This document shows positions 19,801-34,800 of a stretch of 64,000 nucleotides of DNA, piece after piece. The position numbers and the translations under genes were made by a program. The number at the start of each line of letters is the position of its first letter. The stretch's first letter is position 1. A model generated the notes under the pieces. The model was not told the DNA's origin. It was given only the letters and a program-made list of their open reading frames with translations, and did not search any database. The DNA is from Prosopocoilus inquinatus (lineage: Eukaryota; Arthropoda; Insecta; Coleoptera; Lucanidae): positions 992,001-1,056,000 of the forward strand of contig CM069871.1 in assembly GCA_036172665.1 (NCBI GenBank), in the 5' to 3' direction.

Positions 19801-22800
19801 TTTAGAGATGTAACAAATTTCGACGTGCAATTAACTAAACTTGATAATAAAGAGCGACTCGACAATAAAATACATAGGTGTGATTTGAATTTTTTTTTTT
19901 TTAGTGATAGAAGAGTCTGAAAAATTAGATGAATTTCTTTGTCACGTAACTCTCATTTAAGTTTGCTCGCCTGTAATTAATTTTTAAAACGAGCGACGGG
20001 GCGTTGTTAAAAAGTGAATTCTTTTCAATTAAACTCGTTTATTTGCTCATACGCGGAGATGAATGCGATTTAATGAATGGGAACTAACATCATCAAGCTC
20101 ATTGAATTTTTTATTCCGTTTCAAAGTCGCTGATATTTAATTTCAATTGGACACATTTAACCGGTGAAGGTTGGCAATGAAATGACAGTCGATGAAAACT
20201 GGTGGTGTTTAATTTGTGTAGTCACTCGAGAATGAAGGTTTACAAATTAGTATCAGCCACTGTTGCCAATAGATTTTGACCGAAAACTACCAAAACTATA
20301 AAGAAATTTCACTAGAAACAAATGCCGAAAACTTAAGCTTATACTTGCAGGTTTCTTGGATATTTTTAATGCCTTCTATAATTTACTTTTAAGTCTACTA
20401 GGATTGGCAATTAAAACTACTAAAGAAAACTAGAATCGTGTTTTTTTTTTTTGTTGAAAACAAAAGACATTCGATGGTTTAACAAATTCAAGAAACGAAA
20501 AAGAAAATGTCGATTTGAATATATAAAAAAAAGTTATTTTTCTTCACTTTTGCGTTAAAAATAAATAAAAAGCGAAAGCAAGAGATGTTTGAATTACATT
20601 TTTTACTAAAACGTTGCCGTCTATGATAAAGAAGGATGCGATCAGTTTTGCCAACTTAGGTGATTCCCCGAAATTGAAGGATAGGTTTTTATGAACGCGT
20701 TTAGGGTTACTTCCAGGGGGAAAGAGGAATATTCGAAATTAAAATTAATTATTAAATTCTGTCAGTGATATAATTACACATATTGTTTTGTAGTAAAAAT
20801 TGGCAGCACTGATTGCGATTCTTAAACTTCTTAAACTTGACGAACATGACTAATTTCATACAAAAATGACAAAATCAATTGAAGTAATTATTTATTTGGT
20901 CTTTTACTTTCAAATAAAATCGCCGGATTTGTCACTAAAAAAAATTACTAAATTTTTTCGACATTTCTGTTAAGTTGTGTTGTTCACGTTATACGCGAAC
21001 AAACAAAAATCTTCGATTTTTTAAAAGTAGTAATTTAAAAAAAACCGCCTTTCCTAATCTTATTACAGAAATCTGTAAAATGAAGCTTCTTTTACTGCCT
21101 ACTAGATGGCGCGACGAATTGCGTGTGCTAGATTTCCGGATGTTTCAAAACTAGAAAGATACAAGGTTGCCAGACTGAGATTTTTTCTTTTCCTTTTGTT
21201 CTTCTTTTTTTGTGTTTTGTTTTAAGGGAACGATGTTTTGCATTTTATTCACGGTTCGTTTGTTTTGTTTTATCCTTTCGTTTCCTGCCATTTTTTTCAC
21301 TAGCCAAAGTTTTCGGCAAGGAAATCGCCGATTTTTTTTTTTTTTGAAAATTGTTTGACCATCCATTCTTCTATTGTTTTTTTTTTTCTCTAATTTTTGC
21401 AATCTTCCCTCTCTTTTGAACCGAATTGCTTTTGGCATTTTATCGTCTCCTTTTTGCAGTTCCCTTTTTTTCACACGCGTTTGTTTTTATTTGCAAAAAC
21501 TTCGACTTTCAATTCTTTGCCCATTTTAGCATTGTTTTCTTTTTTTTAATTCAGCTCTCGTATTCTTTTTTGTTTATTTTTATCAAATTGATTTTTCAAA
21601 TTCTTTTACAGTTGTCGTTTGTTTTCCACTAGTTTTTTGAAATTCTTTTTTTAATCATTAATTTTCTTTTGTTTTTTGTTTTTGTTTTCATCTCCTTTTT
21701 ACAGTTCTCGTTTTTTCACACGAGTTTGTTTTTTTTTTGTAAAAACTTCGACTTTCAATTCTTTACCCATTTTAGCATTGTTTTCTTTCTTTTTTTAATT
21801 CAGCTCTCGTATTCTTTTTTTGTTTATTTTGATCAAATTGATTTTTCAAATTCTTTTACAGTTGCCTTTAGTTTTCTACTAGTTTTTTGAAATTCTTTTT
21901 TTAATCATTAATTTTCTTTTGTTTTTTTCTTGTTTTCATCTCCTTTTTACAGTTCTCGTTTTTTCACACGAGTTTGTTTTTTTTTTGCAAAAACTTCGAC
22001 TTTCAATTCTTTGCCCATTTTAGCATTGTTTTTTTTTTTTTTTTAAATTCAGCTCTCGTATTCTTTTTTGTTTATTTTTATCAAATTGATTTTTCAATTT
22101 TTTTTTTAGTTGTCTTGTTTTCCACCAGCTTTTTTGAAATTCATTTTTTAGTCATTAATTTTTTTTTTTTTGCTTTTAACGTTTCCATGCGATGAATTTC
22201 GTTTAGCTTTTCTTAACGAATTGATTTTTTTCGCCTTCTACTGGCGCTTTCTCGTAGTTCGTCGTTTTTCATTTGTTTTATGTCCACCTGAACTGCGATC
22301 TTATTTAGTTTTATGGTATATTTCGTCGTTCGTTTGTTTTTTCGTTTTTTTTTTTTTTTGAAATCGTACTATTGATTTTTTTACCGTTTGTTTTTTGATT
22401 CGTCCGGAAAGCTGCTTTTCGCTTTTTGTGTCGTCGATCTTCATTTGTTTTTATTTTCGCTGCGCGTCTTGCATTGTGCCGCTGTTTCTTTCATTACTCT
22501 TTTGTTTCTAATTAATCGATTAATTTTTTTAATTTAATCCAAATAGGCGATTTGATTAATATGTTCCTTGTTTTTTTTTTCTTATTCGTATATTTTTTCT
22601 TTGCCTGAATTTTCTTTTTTGTTCCTTTTTGCTCCTCTTTCTTGCAAACAAAGAAATAAAAAGAGTGGTTCACCTAGGGCAACACTACTGTCAAATTAAT
22701 TACACTAAGTCGTATTTGTATTAATTAATTATTCGTTTTTGGTTTTTATCCCTGCACTTCTAAACCGATTTTTTTTTTATTATTAGATACAGATTTTTAT

Positions 22801-25800
22801 TTTTTAATTTATTCCTACTAATATTTCAAATAATGCAAAATACAATTAATTAGTATTTGTTTACACTTCGGAGTCTGGCGTAATTGGGCTACTTTTTCTA
22901 ATGCATTTGGCTATAGTTTTCAAGAAAAATCTGACAACCATGGAATGTTATAAAACATTATTATATTATTATATTATAATATAATAAGAATAATATAAGA
23001 AGCCCTCGTCTAAAATTACTGATTTTTCATTCGTTCAAATTGTCCTGAAAACAGTCCTTTTTATGCCTGGGCAGAAAAATAAAAACAGGGATTTCGCATG
23101 AACGATTTTTCAGATTGAGAGCGCCGAGTGACATTGAAATGTCAAATTAAACCTCACAAATGAAAGAAAAATTATTTTTTCCATTGTTTATAGCTAAAAT
23201 GTTCTATTTTTGTAAATCAATTCATGTAATTCATTGTAATTGTAATTGTAATTGTACCGCTAACATAAGAAAGTAGTTTTCAGAAACCAAGCATAAAAAA
23301 CGAGTTTTCTTTTTTACCAACAAAACCTGCAAAAGTGGTAAACATCCGCCCAATGCTGCCAATTTAGTGCGAATACTCGCAGTTTCTGGACGCGTGATAC
23401 ACCAAAACTTTTTCGGACGACGAAGTCTTTAAATTAAAAACAATTGAATCAGCGAGTGCATAATCACGTTCAGTCCAAACTTACTGCCTTGAGAAAACAA
23501 CAAAAAACTTTCTCTGGATTTTTATTTTAAGTAATTATTCGCTTCAGGATGCTTCAGATATCGTTATCTGAAAGAATTTTAAGCCAATAATTAACTTAAA
23601 ATAAAAATCTAGAGAGTTATTAATTTGTTGTTTTCTGAAAACATTAATGTGGGCTGAACATGATTATGCACTCGTCGATTCAGTTATTGTTGTCGAAATA
23701 GCGTCGGTTAGGGAATTTATCTTTCTTATGTTAGCGGTACAATTCAACACTGAATTACATGAGTTGATTTACAAAAATAGAAAATTTTAGCTACAAACAC
23801 TGAAAAATAATAATTTTTCTTTCATTTGTAAGCTTTAATTTGACATTTCAATGTCACTCAGCGCTCTCAATCTAAAAATCGCCCTGTATAATCAGTGCAC
23901 GATGTGCATCCCAATCGAAAGCACTATAATAATATTTGTCTGAAATGTCAAAAGAAAGTCACCAAAACTGGTGGCTAAAACGTCAGCAGTGGTGTCAACC
24001 CATCGGTGTTGCCAACTCAAAAAAACTTTCGATGATGGCGTGGCGTCATTTGCGTTCGCTGTGTAATTAATTTCTAAGACGCGCAGCATTTATTTAAATC
24101 GAGAGATGACCGTATACGTTCTAATGAATCGGAACTAACGTGATCGAGCTCGTCGGAATTTTTCTTCCATTTCATAATCACAGGCGCTCTCTTATAATTT
24201 TAGCAACCTCACGAAGGCGAAGGACGAAGTTATTAGGAGGAGCAATCCTCCTCGTCGTTCGCAAATTGGCCCGCACGCTTAACGCCAGTGATTTACGACG
24301 ATATTTGCATAATATAAAAAAGATATATTTCAATTGGCAACATGGCGCGCGGAGAATCCGAGGCATTTTTATTGATTGACTTTAATCGGGCTGAATGAAT
24401 GAGGAATAAATGGAGCTCCATTGTTAATGACGCAACATCATAATTACAGGTGTCGTTGATGTCTCGCATAGTTCCATCTCCGGATTGGTTCATTGGAATT
24501 GACAGCTTCGATCTCTGCGTGAACGGAAACTGGCTGGACAGCATCACAATAGAGGTGGGTTGCAAAAGTATCGACGAGGGGTTGATTATTTATTTTTTCT
24601 TTCATCATTTTTTCTCTGTGCATACAGGTGGACCCCATCGACTCCGGTACCGACAACGGATTTACTTTCACGGCCCCCAACTGGCCGACGGAGCCCCAGG
24701 GGGTTGCATATCGCATTACATCCCGGTATCCTGCCCACCCGGCGGGCTCGTTTTTCTACCCCTACATGAAGCGCCTTCCAGCCATTGGCACGTTCCAATT
24801 TATTAAGGTAATGCGATTACAAGATCGCTTGTAATTATAGGCCACCGAGGCGGCGGAAATTAAACAAATTATAACTACCCTTACACCAGGTTTACTTTTC
24901 AATTTACATTTGCAACGGACGGCTACCTAACTAAATTGAACCCCTTCAGTCATATACCCTTAATAAACTGGAATCAGCTCTCGGAGAGAGTTGAGTGGCA
25001 CTCATTTCTAGACCAAAGCAGTGGGAGTGTGAGGGGGGGTGGAGTAATACTACGTGCAAATCCAGTTCGTTAAAATAGAGGAAATTTATTTTTGCGAATT
25101 GCAAAATCAATGAGTTTGAAGCGTATTCCATGCGCAATGTAACGCTTTCAACAAAACGGTATTCATTTTTTTTTTTTTTTTTTAATTTAAGCTAAGTCAT
25201 TTAATAATAAACTTAAAGATACAAATAAATAACCTAGTAATAACTATTAGGGGTTGTTTGAAGGAGTTATGGATTCTGAAAATCTTTAAAATTATGTTTG
25301 CGTCAGACATTCTACAACGGCATCTATTGAAACTTGCCGAAAGACAGCTTTGCGTTTGTTTCATTAAGAACGATTCAATTGTTATTGACGAGTTATATTG
25401 AAAACTACCATCCATTGAGCAAAGCAGCTCAACTGACAGGCGTTACATCGTTGTAAGACTGTTGTAAGACATTCTGCAACGCCATTTATTGAAACTTGCC
25501 GAAAGACAACTTTGCATTTGTTTCGTTAAGAACGATTCAATTGTTATTGACCAGTTATATTGAAAACTACCATCCATTGAGCAAAGCAGCTCAACTGACA
25601 GGCGTTACATCGTTGTAAGACTGTTGTAAGACATTCTGCAACGCCATCTATTGAAACTTGCCGAAAGACAGCTTTGCATTTGTTTCGTCAAGAACGATTC
25701 AATTGTTATTGACGAGTTATATTGAAAACTACCATCCATTGAGCAAAGCAGCTCAACTGACAGGCGTTACATCGTTGTATGACTGTTGTAAAACGTTCTA

Positions 25801-28800
25801 CAGCGCCATCTATTGAACACTTGCCGAAAGACAACTTTGCACTTGTTTCGTCGAGGACGATTCACTTGTTATTGACGGCTTATATTGAAAAAAACTGCCG
25901 TCCACTGAGCAGAGCTTCAACTGACGGGCGTTTCTGAATTATTTATAACAAAAAGAACATTACATTGTGGTAAGACCTTCAACAGCGCCATCTGTTGAAA
26001 CTTGCCGAAACCTTCTTTTCGCGTTTTATTAAATTAATGCCGCGCTGTGGAAGATATTGTTTTTGTCAGTAAACCAAGAAATGAATAATTGCGTTTGTGT
26101 AAGGTAATTGAAAAGCGACATCTATTATGATTTTTCTTACCTATAATCTGTTGGTTACATCGATCGTCTTTTGTTTGTTTGATTATTACGCGTCATTACT
26201 ATGACACTATTACCATGTATTTTTTAAAATTTTGTTTATTTTTTTTTATTTTGCCACCCTTCACAGTTTTTCTTCTTTTGTTTCCGTTCTTTTTTTTAAC
26301 TTTGTTTAATTTGTTTTATCTATAAAAGGTTGGTTACATAGATCGTCTTTTGTTTTGATTATTACGTCATTACTATAACACTATTACTATGTATTTTTTT
26401 AAATTTTGTTTATTTTTTTTTGTTTTGCCAACCTTCACAGTTTTTCTTTAAATTTCTTACTCACAAGCTCCATTGACTTTTCTTTTTTTTTAATTTTTTC
26501 GTAATTTTATCGCTCGTCCTTTTTTCTGATATCCTTATAACTTTCAAGTTTTCAATTCGTTATTAATTTATTGAATTGCACCCTGAAATTGTTCTTCTTT
26601 TGTTTCTGTTCTTTTTTTAACTTTTTTTTTTGTTTTATAACCTTACATAACACCTCATTGCGTTATAAAACCGATTGTCTCTTGTTTTTATTATTTGCTT
26701 ATGCTTTCTTCGAATATTCATTACTTTTTTTTATATTTTAAATTGTCTTCTCTCTTTTTTTTTAAATTCATTATTAATCTATTCAATTGCACGCTAAAGT
26801 CGACGGTCTTTTGTTTCTGTTTTCTAAACTTTATTTATTTTCTTTGTTTTGTCGCCTTTTCGAAGTTTTCTTTTTTTAATTCGTCGTGATCGTGTTGTGA
26901 TCTAAAATCGATTTTCCCTTGTTTTTATTATTTTTAATGTTTTGAAAATTTTTTTTGCTTAATTTTTTTGTCACCGTAATCGACCAGTTTTGGTTTCTGT
27001 TCTCTTTTAACTGTATTTGTTTTTTTTGTTTGTTTTGCCACCTTTCAGAGTGTTTTCTTAAATTTATCAATCATAAACTCGACTTCACTTTTGTTTTTTA
27101 TTATTTTTTCATATTTTTATTATTTTTTCCTTGTAGCTTAGTTTTCTTTGTTTTTCGCATCAAATTGGTTTTCAAATTCATTATTAATCTATTGAGATTT
27201 TTTTACCTTTGTTACCTTATACTAGACCTTAAGGTGTTGTAAAGCCGATTGTCTCTTATTTTTATTATTTTTTAAAGTTTTGTTTTTTTTTCTCCTTTGC
27301 ATATCAATTACTTAATTACTTACTTTTATTTATTTTGTCAATACTCGTTTTTAATCGTTTCCGCTCTTACTCTTTCTTAAATTTACCGTTAATCTATTGA
27401 AACTGCACATTAAAATCGACCGTCTTTTGTTTCTGTTTTATAAATTTTGTTTAATTATTTTCTTTATTTCGTCACTTTTCGGAGTTTTCTTTCTTTTATA
27501 ATTTCTTAATCCACTGAATCGTGTCTAATCTCGACTGTCTCTTGTTTTCGTTATTTAAATTTTTGTTAAATTTAAGTATTTTTTTTTAATTATTATTACT
27601 TAATTTTCTTCGTTTTGTATCTAACCCTTCGTTTCAGATTGTTTTTTTCTTTCTCTCTTAAATTCATTATTAATCTAGTTGACTTGCATTTTAAAAACAA
27701 CCGTCTTTTGTTTTTGTTAGTTTTTTTAAGTTTACTTGTTTTCTTTGTTTCGCAGTTTTCTTTTCTAATTTATTAATTCTGCGAATTGCGTTGTAAAATC
27801 GATTGTCTTCTGTTTTTTTAATTTTATTTATTTGTTTTCTTTGTTTTGTAACCTTTCGCAGTTTTCTTTTTTAAATTTATTAATCTCCGAAATTGTGTTG
27901 TAAAAGCGATCGTCTCTTGTTTTCATTATTTTTTTTTTAATTTCATTTCATTTAAAAAAATATATCATTACTTAATTTTCTTTGTTTGGTACCCAACCAT
28001 TCGTTTCAAAAATGTTTTTTTTTTTCTCTTAAATTCATTATTAATCTAGCTGACTTGCATTTTAAAATCAACCGTCTTTTGTTTTTAGTTTTTTTTTTTT
28101 AATTTATTTATTTGTTTTCTTTGTTTTGTGACCTTTCTTTTTTCAATTTGTTTATTCACTGAATTGTCTTCTGTTTTCATTACTTTGATTTTTTCTTAAA
28201 TTTTACTTAATTTTTTTGGTCACCATTCGTCTGTTTTAAAATCCCCTATTAATCTATTATTAAATTTCGTCGAATCCGACCACCTTTTGTTTCTGTTCTT
28301 CTTTAACCTTTTTTTTTATTTTTTTTTTGTTTTGCTCTACCTTTCAGTGTTTTCGTTTGTAAAATCGACCTTCTTTTGTTTTCATTATCATATTTTTAAT
28401 TTTCATTATTTGTTTTTCTTTTAATTTTTCTCGCTTAATTTTCTTAGTTTTGTCACCGTTCGTTTCAAATTGTTTTTTTTTTTTAATTTATTACTATTAT
28501 CTTATTGAATTGCACTCTAATTTCGATTTTTTTTGTTTCTGTGTTTTCTTTTCCTTTAACTTTCCTATTTTTTTTTTAATTAAATTTTTGAATTTGTTCC
28601 CAAAGGGAAGCAATCACGAATCGATGTTGCCAGATGAGTGGGTTAATCCCGTTTTAGAGGGAATTTTCAGATTAATCGCGATAACGCAGTGTTGCAAGAT
28701 GATCAAGATGACCAAGTTTTAGAGAGATTCTTTTTTACATTATACTCTGTGTTTGCTTTTTTTTTAATTTGGACACTTTGAAATTTTGGCGCTGAAATCG

Positions 28801-31800
28801 AGCTTTGTCATTGGTACATGGCCGGAATCGACCAATGACAAATGACAAAGCTCGTTTGACAAATGACAAAGCTTGTTTGACAAATGACAAATCTCGTTTA
28901 ACCAAAGCTCCTTTGACCAATGACAAAACTCGTTTGACCAATGACAAATGACAATGGCTTTTTAGCGCCAAAATTTTAAAGTACTCTTCCATAATAACAA
29001 ACACACTACAATCATGATAACGCCGCAGATAATTGATAATAATTGATAATTGATGATTGGCAGTGTTGCCAGATGACCAAGGTATCCTGTTTTAGTGGGA
29101 TTTTTAGCATTAATCGGAATGACGCAGTGTTGCCAGATGACCCACATATCCTGCTCTAGAGAAATTTTTAACACTAATCGGGATAACGCAGTATTGCCAA
29201 ATGGACCAAGATAAATTGTTATAGAGAGATTTTTGGCATTAATAGTGCTAAACAGTGTTGCCAGATGTCCCGAATAATTGTGTTTTAGAGACCCTCATGG
29301 TTTGAAGATCCTAGATTTGCCTGTTTTGTCCGTTTCAATTTTTTCTCTCGCAATTTCGAATTTTGCACGTAGTGTCGTCATTGCAGGACAAATGTGAAAT
29401 GTCACAGTCAATTTGACAGAAGCGTTTTTTTGTCGTTGTCGTGACGGCATCTCTCCGCATTCAAGCTCATTGTGAAGAATTTTCTGCAACACGTTCAATC
29501 CCAATTGCAGATTAGTTTTCCGCGGTAATTTAAGTACAGTGACGGACGCAAGTCATGCAACATGATGAATGCACTGAGATGAAACAACCCCTAACGTTTG
29601 TTCGTGCTAAGTGCATCAAACAAAATACGTCGGAGCGGCAAGTTCGGTTTTTGCATTCCGACGTGCTCTCCGCTCCTTTTTCTATTATCTGCCCCCAACT
29701 TATTTCGTGCGGCTTCGCAGGACCGGGATAAGCAAAAAGGGACGCACAATCTGTTTCCCGCCTAATGGCTTCTGGTCCCAGTTATTTAGGAGCACGCTCC
29801 ATTAGCGGGGGAATGAGTATCCTATGTAAACTTGTTTTCTTTTTGCGCCTTCAATCTCGAAGCGACAAAGTTTCGAGCCAGTTCGTTTTCATAATTAGGA
29901 GAACGAGTTTCGCCGTCAAAAAAAAAAAAAAAAGTAAAAATAAAAAATCGCTGCTGCGTGGGGTGACAAAGGCTGGGGGGGAGTTCGAGTGAGTGATTTG
30001 TACGTCAGGGACGGAGAGTATCAATAATTCACTCTTCAAAGTAACGACATGATTCGATCCTTTGAATGTGGCGATGATGCGGTCTCTCGTTAACAAATGG
30101 TTCAGGTCGGCAGGACCAATGGCAGGACTTGATTTTCTTTTATTCGAAGATGCAAAAGTGGTCTTGACATGTATTCAATTACAGGGTGTTCACAAATTTT
30201 GAATACAGCATGTTCTTTTCAAAGACAAGAGTAATTAAAAAAAAAACAAACGTAAAAGAACATTTAGCAGGGGTTGGCATAAAACATTTGAAAATACCTT
30301 CATTAAAGGTATTAAGTGTATCATGCCATAAAAACAACTGAATATTAACTTCATATTATATTTTTTTGTCAACACTGTTTATGATTTGTTTTTATTATTT
30401 TTTCATAATTTTATTATTTGTCCTTTTTTTTGAAATCCTTATAACTTTGTTTTCTTTCTTTGCTCGTATCAAATTGTTTTTCAAATTCATTGTTAATCTA
30501 TTGAATTGCACCCTGAAATTTTTCTTCTTTTGTTTCCGTTCTTTTTTTTAACTTTGTTTAATTTGTTTTATCTATAAAAGGTTGGTTACATAGATCGTCT
30601 TTTGTTTTGATTATTACGTCATTACTATAACACTATTACTATGTATTTTTTTAAATTTTGTTTATTTTTTTTTGTTTTGCCAACCTTCACAGTTTTTCTT
30701 TAAATTTATTACTCACAAGCTCCATTGATTTTTGTTTTTTTTTTATTTTTTCGTAATTTTATCGCTTGTCCTTTTTTTTGATATCCTTATAATTTGAAGT
30801 TTTCAAATTCGTTATTAATCTATTGAATTGCACTCTGAAATTCTTCTTCTTTTGTTTCTGTTCTTTTTTTAAACTTTGTTTATTTGTTTTTTTTTTGTTT
30901 TGTAACCTTACATAACATCTTATTGCGTTATAAAACCGATTGTCTCTTGTTTTTATTATTTGTTTTTTCTTTCTTCGAATATTCATTACTTTTTTTATAT
31001 TTTAAATTGTCTTCTCTCTTTTTTTTAAATTTCATTATTAATCTATTCAATTGCACACTAAAGTCGACCGTCTTTTGTTTCTGTTTTATAAACTTTATTT
31101 ATTTTCTTTGTTCTGTCGCCTTTTCGGAGTTTTCTTTTTTTAATTCATTAATCCATCGTATTGCGATCAAAAATCGATTTTCCCTTGTTTTTATTATTTT
31201 TAATGTTTTGAAAAATTTTTGTTGCTTAATTTTTTTTGTTACCTCTGTTAACTCTATTTGTTCTTTTTTTGTTTTGTCACCTTTCAGAGTGTTTTCTTAA
31301 ATTTATCAATCAAAAACTCGACTCTGACTTTTGTTTTTATTATTTTTTCATAATTTTATTAATCGTCCTTTTTTTCTGTTCCTTTTTTAATTTTGTTTTT
31401 TTTTGTTTTTCTTTGTTTTACCTTTGTCACCTTATACCAGATCTTATTATGTTGTAAAACCAATTATCTCTTGTTTTTATTATTTTCTAAAGTTTTGTTT
31501 TTTTTTCCTTTGCACGTCCATTACTTACTTTTATTTATTTTGTCGACACTAGTTTTAAATTGTTTTCGCTCTTACTCGTTCTTAAATTCACTATTAATCT
31601 ATTGAAATGGCACACTAAAATCGACCGTCTTTTGTTTAATTATTTTCTTTATTTTGTCACCTTTGGGGGTTTCTTTTTTTATAATTTCTTAATCCATTGA
31701 ATCGTGTTCTAATCTCGTCTGTCTCTCGTTTTCGTTATTTTTTTAAATTTCGATATTTATTTTTTTAAATAAAACCGATTGTCTCTTGTTTTTATTTTTT

Positions 31801-34800
31801 TTAGTGTTCTTTTTGAAAATTTTTCCTTTATTTTGTCTCTACTTGTTTAGAATTGTTTCCTCTCCTTCTCTACCTTGTTTTTTTTTTGTTTTCTTCGTTT
31901 TTTCACCTTATACAACACCTTATTGTGTTACAAAAACCGATTGTCTTTTGTTTTTATTACTTTCTAAAGTTTTCTCTTTGCATATTCATCACTTACTTTT
32001 TTTATTTCGTCAACACTCGTTTTAATTTGATTTCTTTCTCCCTCTTTCTTAAATTCATTATTAATCTATTGAAATTGCATTCTAAAATCGACCGTCTTTT
32101 GTTTCTGTTTTATGAAACTTCTTTATTTTGTCTGTCGCCTTTCGGAGTTTTTTTTTTTTTTTAGATTTACGAATCCATCCTAATCTCGATTGTCTCTCAT
32201 TTTCATTATTTTGTTTTAATTTCGTTTTTTTTTTTTTTAAATCAAGATTAAATATAATTTTCTTGTTTTAAACTCTGAATAACACCATCGCTCCTCCCAC
32301 AGTGATGTGATTGGCTTCAAAAATATTATATAGGCGTTTATCTGTTTAAATACGTTGTTCTTATGCCATCCATTTAATTCGAATCCGGTCGGCATCGCTT
32401 GAAAAGTTGCGTTCGTCTTTGCCGTTCGTGAACCGTGCAACCAGTGGCGGCTCGTGATGATTTACTGCGCGTAGGCAGGCAGCAATATTGCAAAAGAGAA
32501 AGTTGGCTGCACTCTCCAAACAAGTTTGTTTTCGGGGCTGTCCCAGTAGGGTACCGGAACGTGCAACTTCAATAGGATAGGGTGGGCACTGTCCACCTTG
32601 CCCATCATGACGAGCCGCCACCATAACCATAAGTTAGTGGTCGTCTGCCAATAAAGTGTGTGTCTGGGCGTGTCTTCGGAAGCATCCGGCTCCACCCAGA
32701 TCAATTTGATTGGTCCAACCAATCTAACTCGATAGCTTCGAATTATAAATAAAATATTAATAAAGTAGACCATTCGGAAAGAGAGAAAAAAAAAACACTC
32801 ACAATTCTAAAAAAAACATAACTGAAATATAATATTGACTATTGCACGTTATGTTGTGCAATAAAAAACAATTGAATACTAACTTGATGGTTCGCAATTT
32901 TTCGTTTTCCGGTTTGCTTCCACATTCATCAACAAACAACACCATCGCTCCGCCCACTTTAGTGTGATTGGCTTGAAAGATAATATCGTCGTTTTTCTGT
33001 TAAGCAATCTAACGACCATCCATTTAATTACAATATTTTTTTGGTCTTTGCCTTCTACGACTTTCAATAATCGCAGCACGTGATTATCTGCGAGTTAAGG
33101 TGACGATCTGCCAATGAAATGTATCGGGGCTGTAATTTTTTCTATCAACATCGCCCCGCCCAGATTAATACGATTGGCATGCTTCATTGTTTCTCAATCA
33201 ATTGCTCCGCCCAGATTATGCAAGGTTCATGTAATAGTAGTTTCCCGTCTGCAATACTTGCGCGATTGGTTACGAGTTAAGCTATTAATTCATGTATCTG
33301 TCAACTAAGAATTTGCTCTTACACAATCGCTCCGCCCACATTAGATAATCTTCGCTTATCTGATGTTGCCGGTCTATTTACCCAGGATCGGACGAGAATA
33401 AGCATGAGTTGCTGATTAATTATTTTTCGTCATTTTCAGAAGGCGATCGATTACCTATCTGTGAGATAAATTAGCGATCTACCGATTACGTGTATGGGGG
33501 CGTGTCATCGCTCATTTGATTCCGTCAGTCACTTGGCTCCGCCCAGATTCCGCAACACTTTTTTTTTAAAAAAAAACTTCCGAGAAGATTGCTCCGCTGT
33601 TCAAAAATATAATAATGACACCTAAATAACTTTATTCCCGTCTATTTACAATGATAAATAAATTAAACGTAACACTTTCGCTCCGCCCAAATTAATCTGA
33701 TTGTTTCGAATCGTCATTTCAAGACTTCCTTCTTAATTGCGCTCCGCCCAGTTTACGCGACATTTTATTGATTGTTGCTTTTCGTCGCCAAAACTTGCCT
33801 GATTGGCTGCGATTTATTGCAATAAATTGAATGGGCGTTTGTTCTTACATTCTCACACACACATTAATTCAGCGTGATTAGTTCGAAAACGTTTAATAGT
33901 TAATTAAATTATTTAACAATGTTGATTTCGCTCCGTTTATGTATGACTTGATTGAAAATCCGTTGTAAAGGTTGCCGGTGAAGGTTCAGTTGACAGACAT
34001 ACATGCAGTTTAGATATACGCAGTATATATAACACGCTCCGCCCACCTGTACTTGATTGGCTGGGTACATTTTGACTAAGAGTTCGCAGACAATACACTT
34101 TGTTGCAGATATAAGAGTTTATATAATTTAGAAATCGAATAATTCGGATGAAGGTCAAGTTTCGAGTAATTTGTGGCCATCGGCTTGTAATGAAGGCGTA
34201 ACCGTATTGCTCCGCCCTTCGATACATGATTGTCACCACCGATTGGACGATGATTTTTTTACAACATCTGATATGTCCGTCGTTAGAGGGCAACGATCTC
34301 TTTGACCATGTAAGTTGTAAGATACTGACACGTCAGGAATGGCGCAGGTTCAATGGTCAAGAGGTTTATTTAACTATACTAAAGAAAAATACGATCCTTT
34401 TTTTCTGTCGTTATGCTACCTAAGTTTACGACTTATTAGATAATTTTCTTTTTTCTTTGATTGTGTAACAGAAAACAATTGGTAGTAGTACTTTACGCTA
34501 TATGTTTAACGAAAATGATGATGTGGATCATATACAGGGTGTACTAACTCCGATGCAGTGTACATTTTAAACGTAACAAATTTAATTCTATGGCAGGTAT
34601 TTATTCTTGACTTTTGATTACTGATTGTTAATATATATATTTTTTTTAAGTACAAAGTTTTTTTAATCTCGAACCGGACGGAATTATGAAGGGAAAACAC
34701 TCAACGTTTCGCTATAGATTTACAGCTTCGTCAGGAGTGAAAAAAGTTCGAGATTAAAAAAAAACTTTGTACTTACAATTTTCATCGGACAAGAACAAAA

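Noticed and set aside
24140..24834. Alternative frames overlapping spondin exons B and C on both strands
   Set aside because: Only one frame continues across matching splice phases and carries Spondin_N motifs; the others are shadows.
30884..31300. 138-codon Phe-rich frame resembling a membrane protein
   Set aside because: Translation of a degenerate T-rich array; its sister copy at about 26690-27240 is broken by stops and frameshifts.
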